Source: Chryseobacterium mucoviscidosis
Lineage (GTDB): Bacteria > Bacteroidota > Bacteroidia > Flavobacteriales > Weeksellaceae
Direction: 5' to 3'
Length of the DNA: 64,000 nucleotides
Assembly (NCBI RefSeq): GCF_002177115.1
Contig: NZ_MVAG01000064.1
Location: 1-64,000 of the forward strand
A program made the translations under genes and the position numbers. How positions within the stretch are numbered: position 1 is the first letter of the stretch; each line of letters opens with the position of its first letter. Of this stretch, positions 63,607-64,000 are shown piece by piece. Below the pieces are notes generated by a model that searched no databases, had not been told where the DNA came from, and worked only from the letters and a program-made list of their open reading frames with translations.

Positions 63607-64000
63607 ATGAAAAATACAAAATTAATTATTTTATTAGCTTTATTTAGCAAAGTATGCGCACAACAAACACTTTCAGTGAATCAAGTAACAGGCGACCAAT
63701 CAGTATTTTCTGGCATAAAATCAACGACAGGAAAAACCTTAAAATATGAGGAAATTCAAGGTTCTCCATATTTTGATTTAAAATTTCATGAGGCTAATGT
63801 TGCAGAAAATTATGAAAAAATTCCAATAAGATATAACTCTTATAAAGATGAAGTAGAATTCCAGAAAGGTAATTTAATACAAGTCTTGCCAAAAGATTCG
63901 AAATTTTCAAAAATTGAAATAATCTCCCCCAGGCAAACTATCGTTCTTTTAAATACAGGAGATGAAAATAGCGGATATCTTTTTGAACTTATAAGTGGTA
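63607..64000 (+). CDS. Secreted protein, 3' end outside the window
   Basis: The frame is open from the ATG at 63607 to the window edge (131 residues seen). Signal peptide MKNTKLIILLALFSKVCAQ, then TLSVNQVTGDQSVFSGIKS, SPYFDLKFHEANVAENYEKI and FSKIEIISPRQTIVLLNTG. The frame extends upstream to an ATG at 63475, but that would place 44 extra residues before the signal. Family unknown. Divergent from the SusC gene; the region 63307-63606 is very AT-rich and shows no other gene. Confidence 0.6.
   Translation, partial: MKNTKLIILLALFSKVCAQQTLSVNQVTGDQSVFSGIKSTTGKTLKYEEIQGSPYFDLKFHEANVAENYEKIPIRYNSYKDEVEFQKGNLIQVLPKDSKFSKIEIISPRQTIVLLNTGDENSGYLFELISG

Overview
The window looks like chromosomal DNA from a Bacteroidota, most likely a Chryseobacterium-like member of the Weeksellaceae (Flavobacteriia). 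Support: many start sites are preceded by the Bacteroidota -7 box TAnnTTTG; there is a SusC/SusD pair, a type IX secretion sorting domain, a GYDIA-type GHMP kinase and BshC (bacillithiol synthesis); and a 57-residue double-glycine leader peptide gene (18577-18750) starts with the leader typical of Chryseobacterium 'bacteriocin-like' peptides.

Layout. 0-5.6 kb: a DeoR-family repressor divergent from glpD-glpK-glpF and an outer-membrane protein, with AAACGAAAC repeats between them (glycerol use). 5.9-10.7 kb: three unrecognised secreted proteins and a small iron-permease-like membrane protein. 10.8-14.2 kb: str operon rpsL-rpsG-fusA-rpsJ. 14.3-23.4 kb: a GT-C-like membrane protein, Dps, pncB, small lipoproteins, the hidden leader peptide, an SGNH hydrolase, rmuC and a TrmH-type methyltransferase. 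23.5-34.2 kb: a putative membrane-anchored HTH protein with a palindromic operator, a folate cycle ligase, trhO, a DegP-like protease, RidA, lptD and an amidase. 34.2-35.2 kb: three tRNA-Glu genes around rpsT.

35.3-45.9 kb is the most unusual part: a minus-strand, metal-centred block. It holds a Fur-family regulator with a P1B-type ATPase, two paralogous small CxGKC proteins, a YHS lipoprotein, a SCO copper chaperone, an exported superoxide dismutase with an extra C-terminal domain, and an MbnP / di-haem MbnH-like / outer-membrane protein triad. Together they suggest envelope copper (and zinc) handling and oxidative protection. An NHL-repeat T9SS cargo gene in the middle is broken by one in-frame TGA where sister repeats have Trp.

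46-58.7 kb: a surface protein, a membrane-bound AraC-type regulator, aroQ, pckA, a GYDIA kinase, fabD, a LysM/periplasmic-binding fusion, bshC and a porin. 58.8-64 kb: a SusC/SusD uptake pair and a divergent secreted protein cut by the window end.

Most housekeeping calls are firm. Metal specificity of the 36-46 kb block, the structured RNA at 39.5 kb and the operators are inferences from sequence alone.
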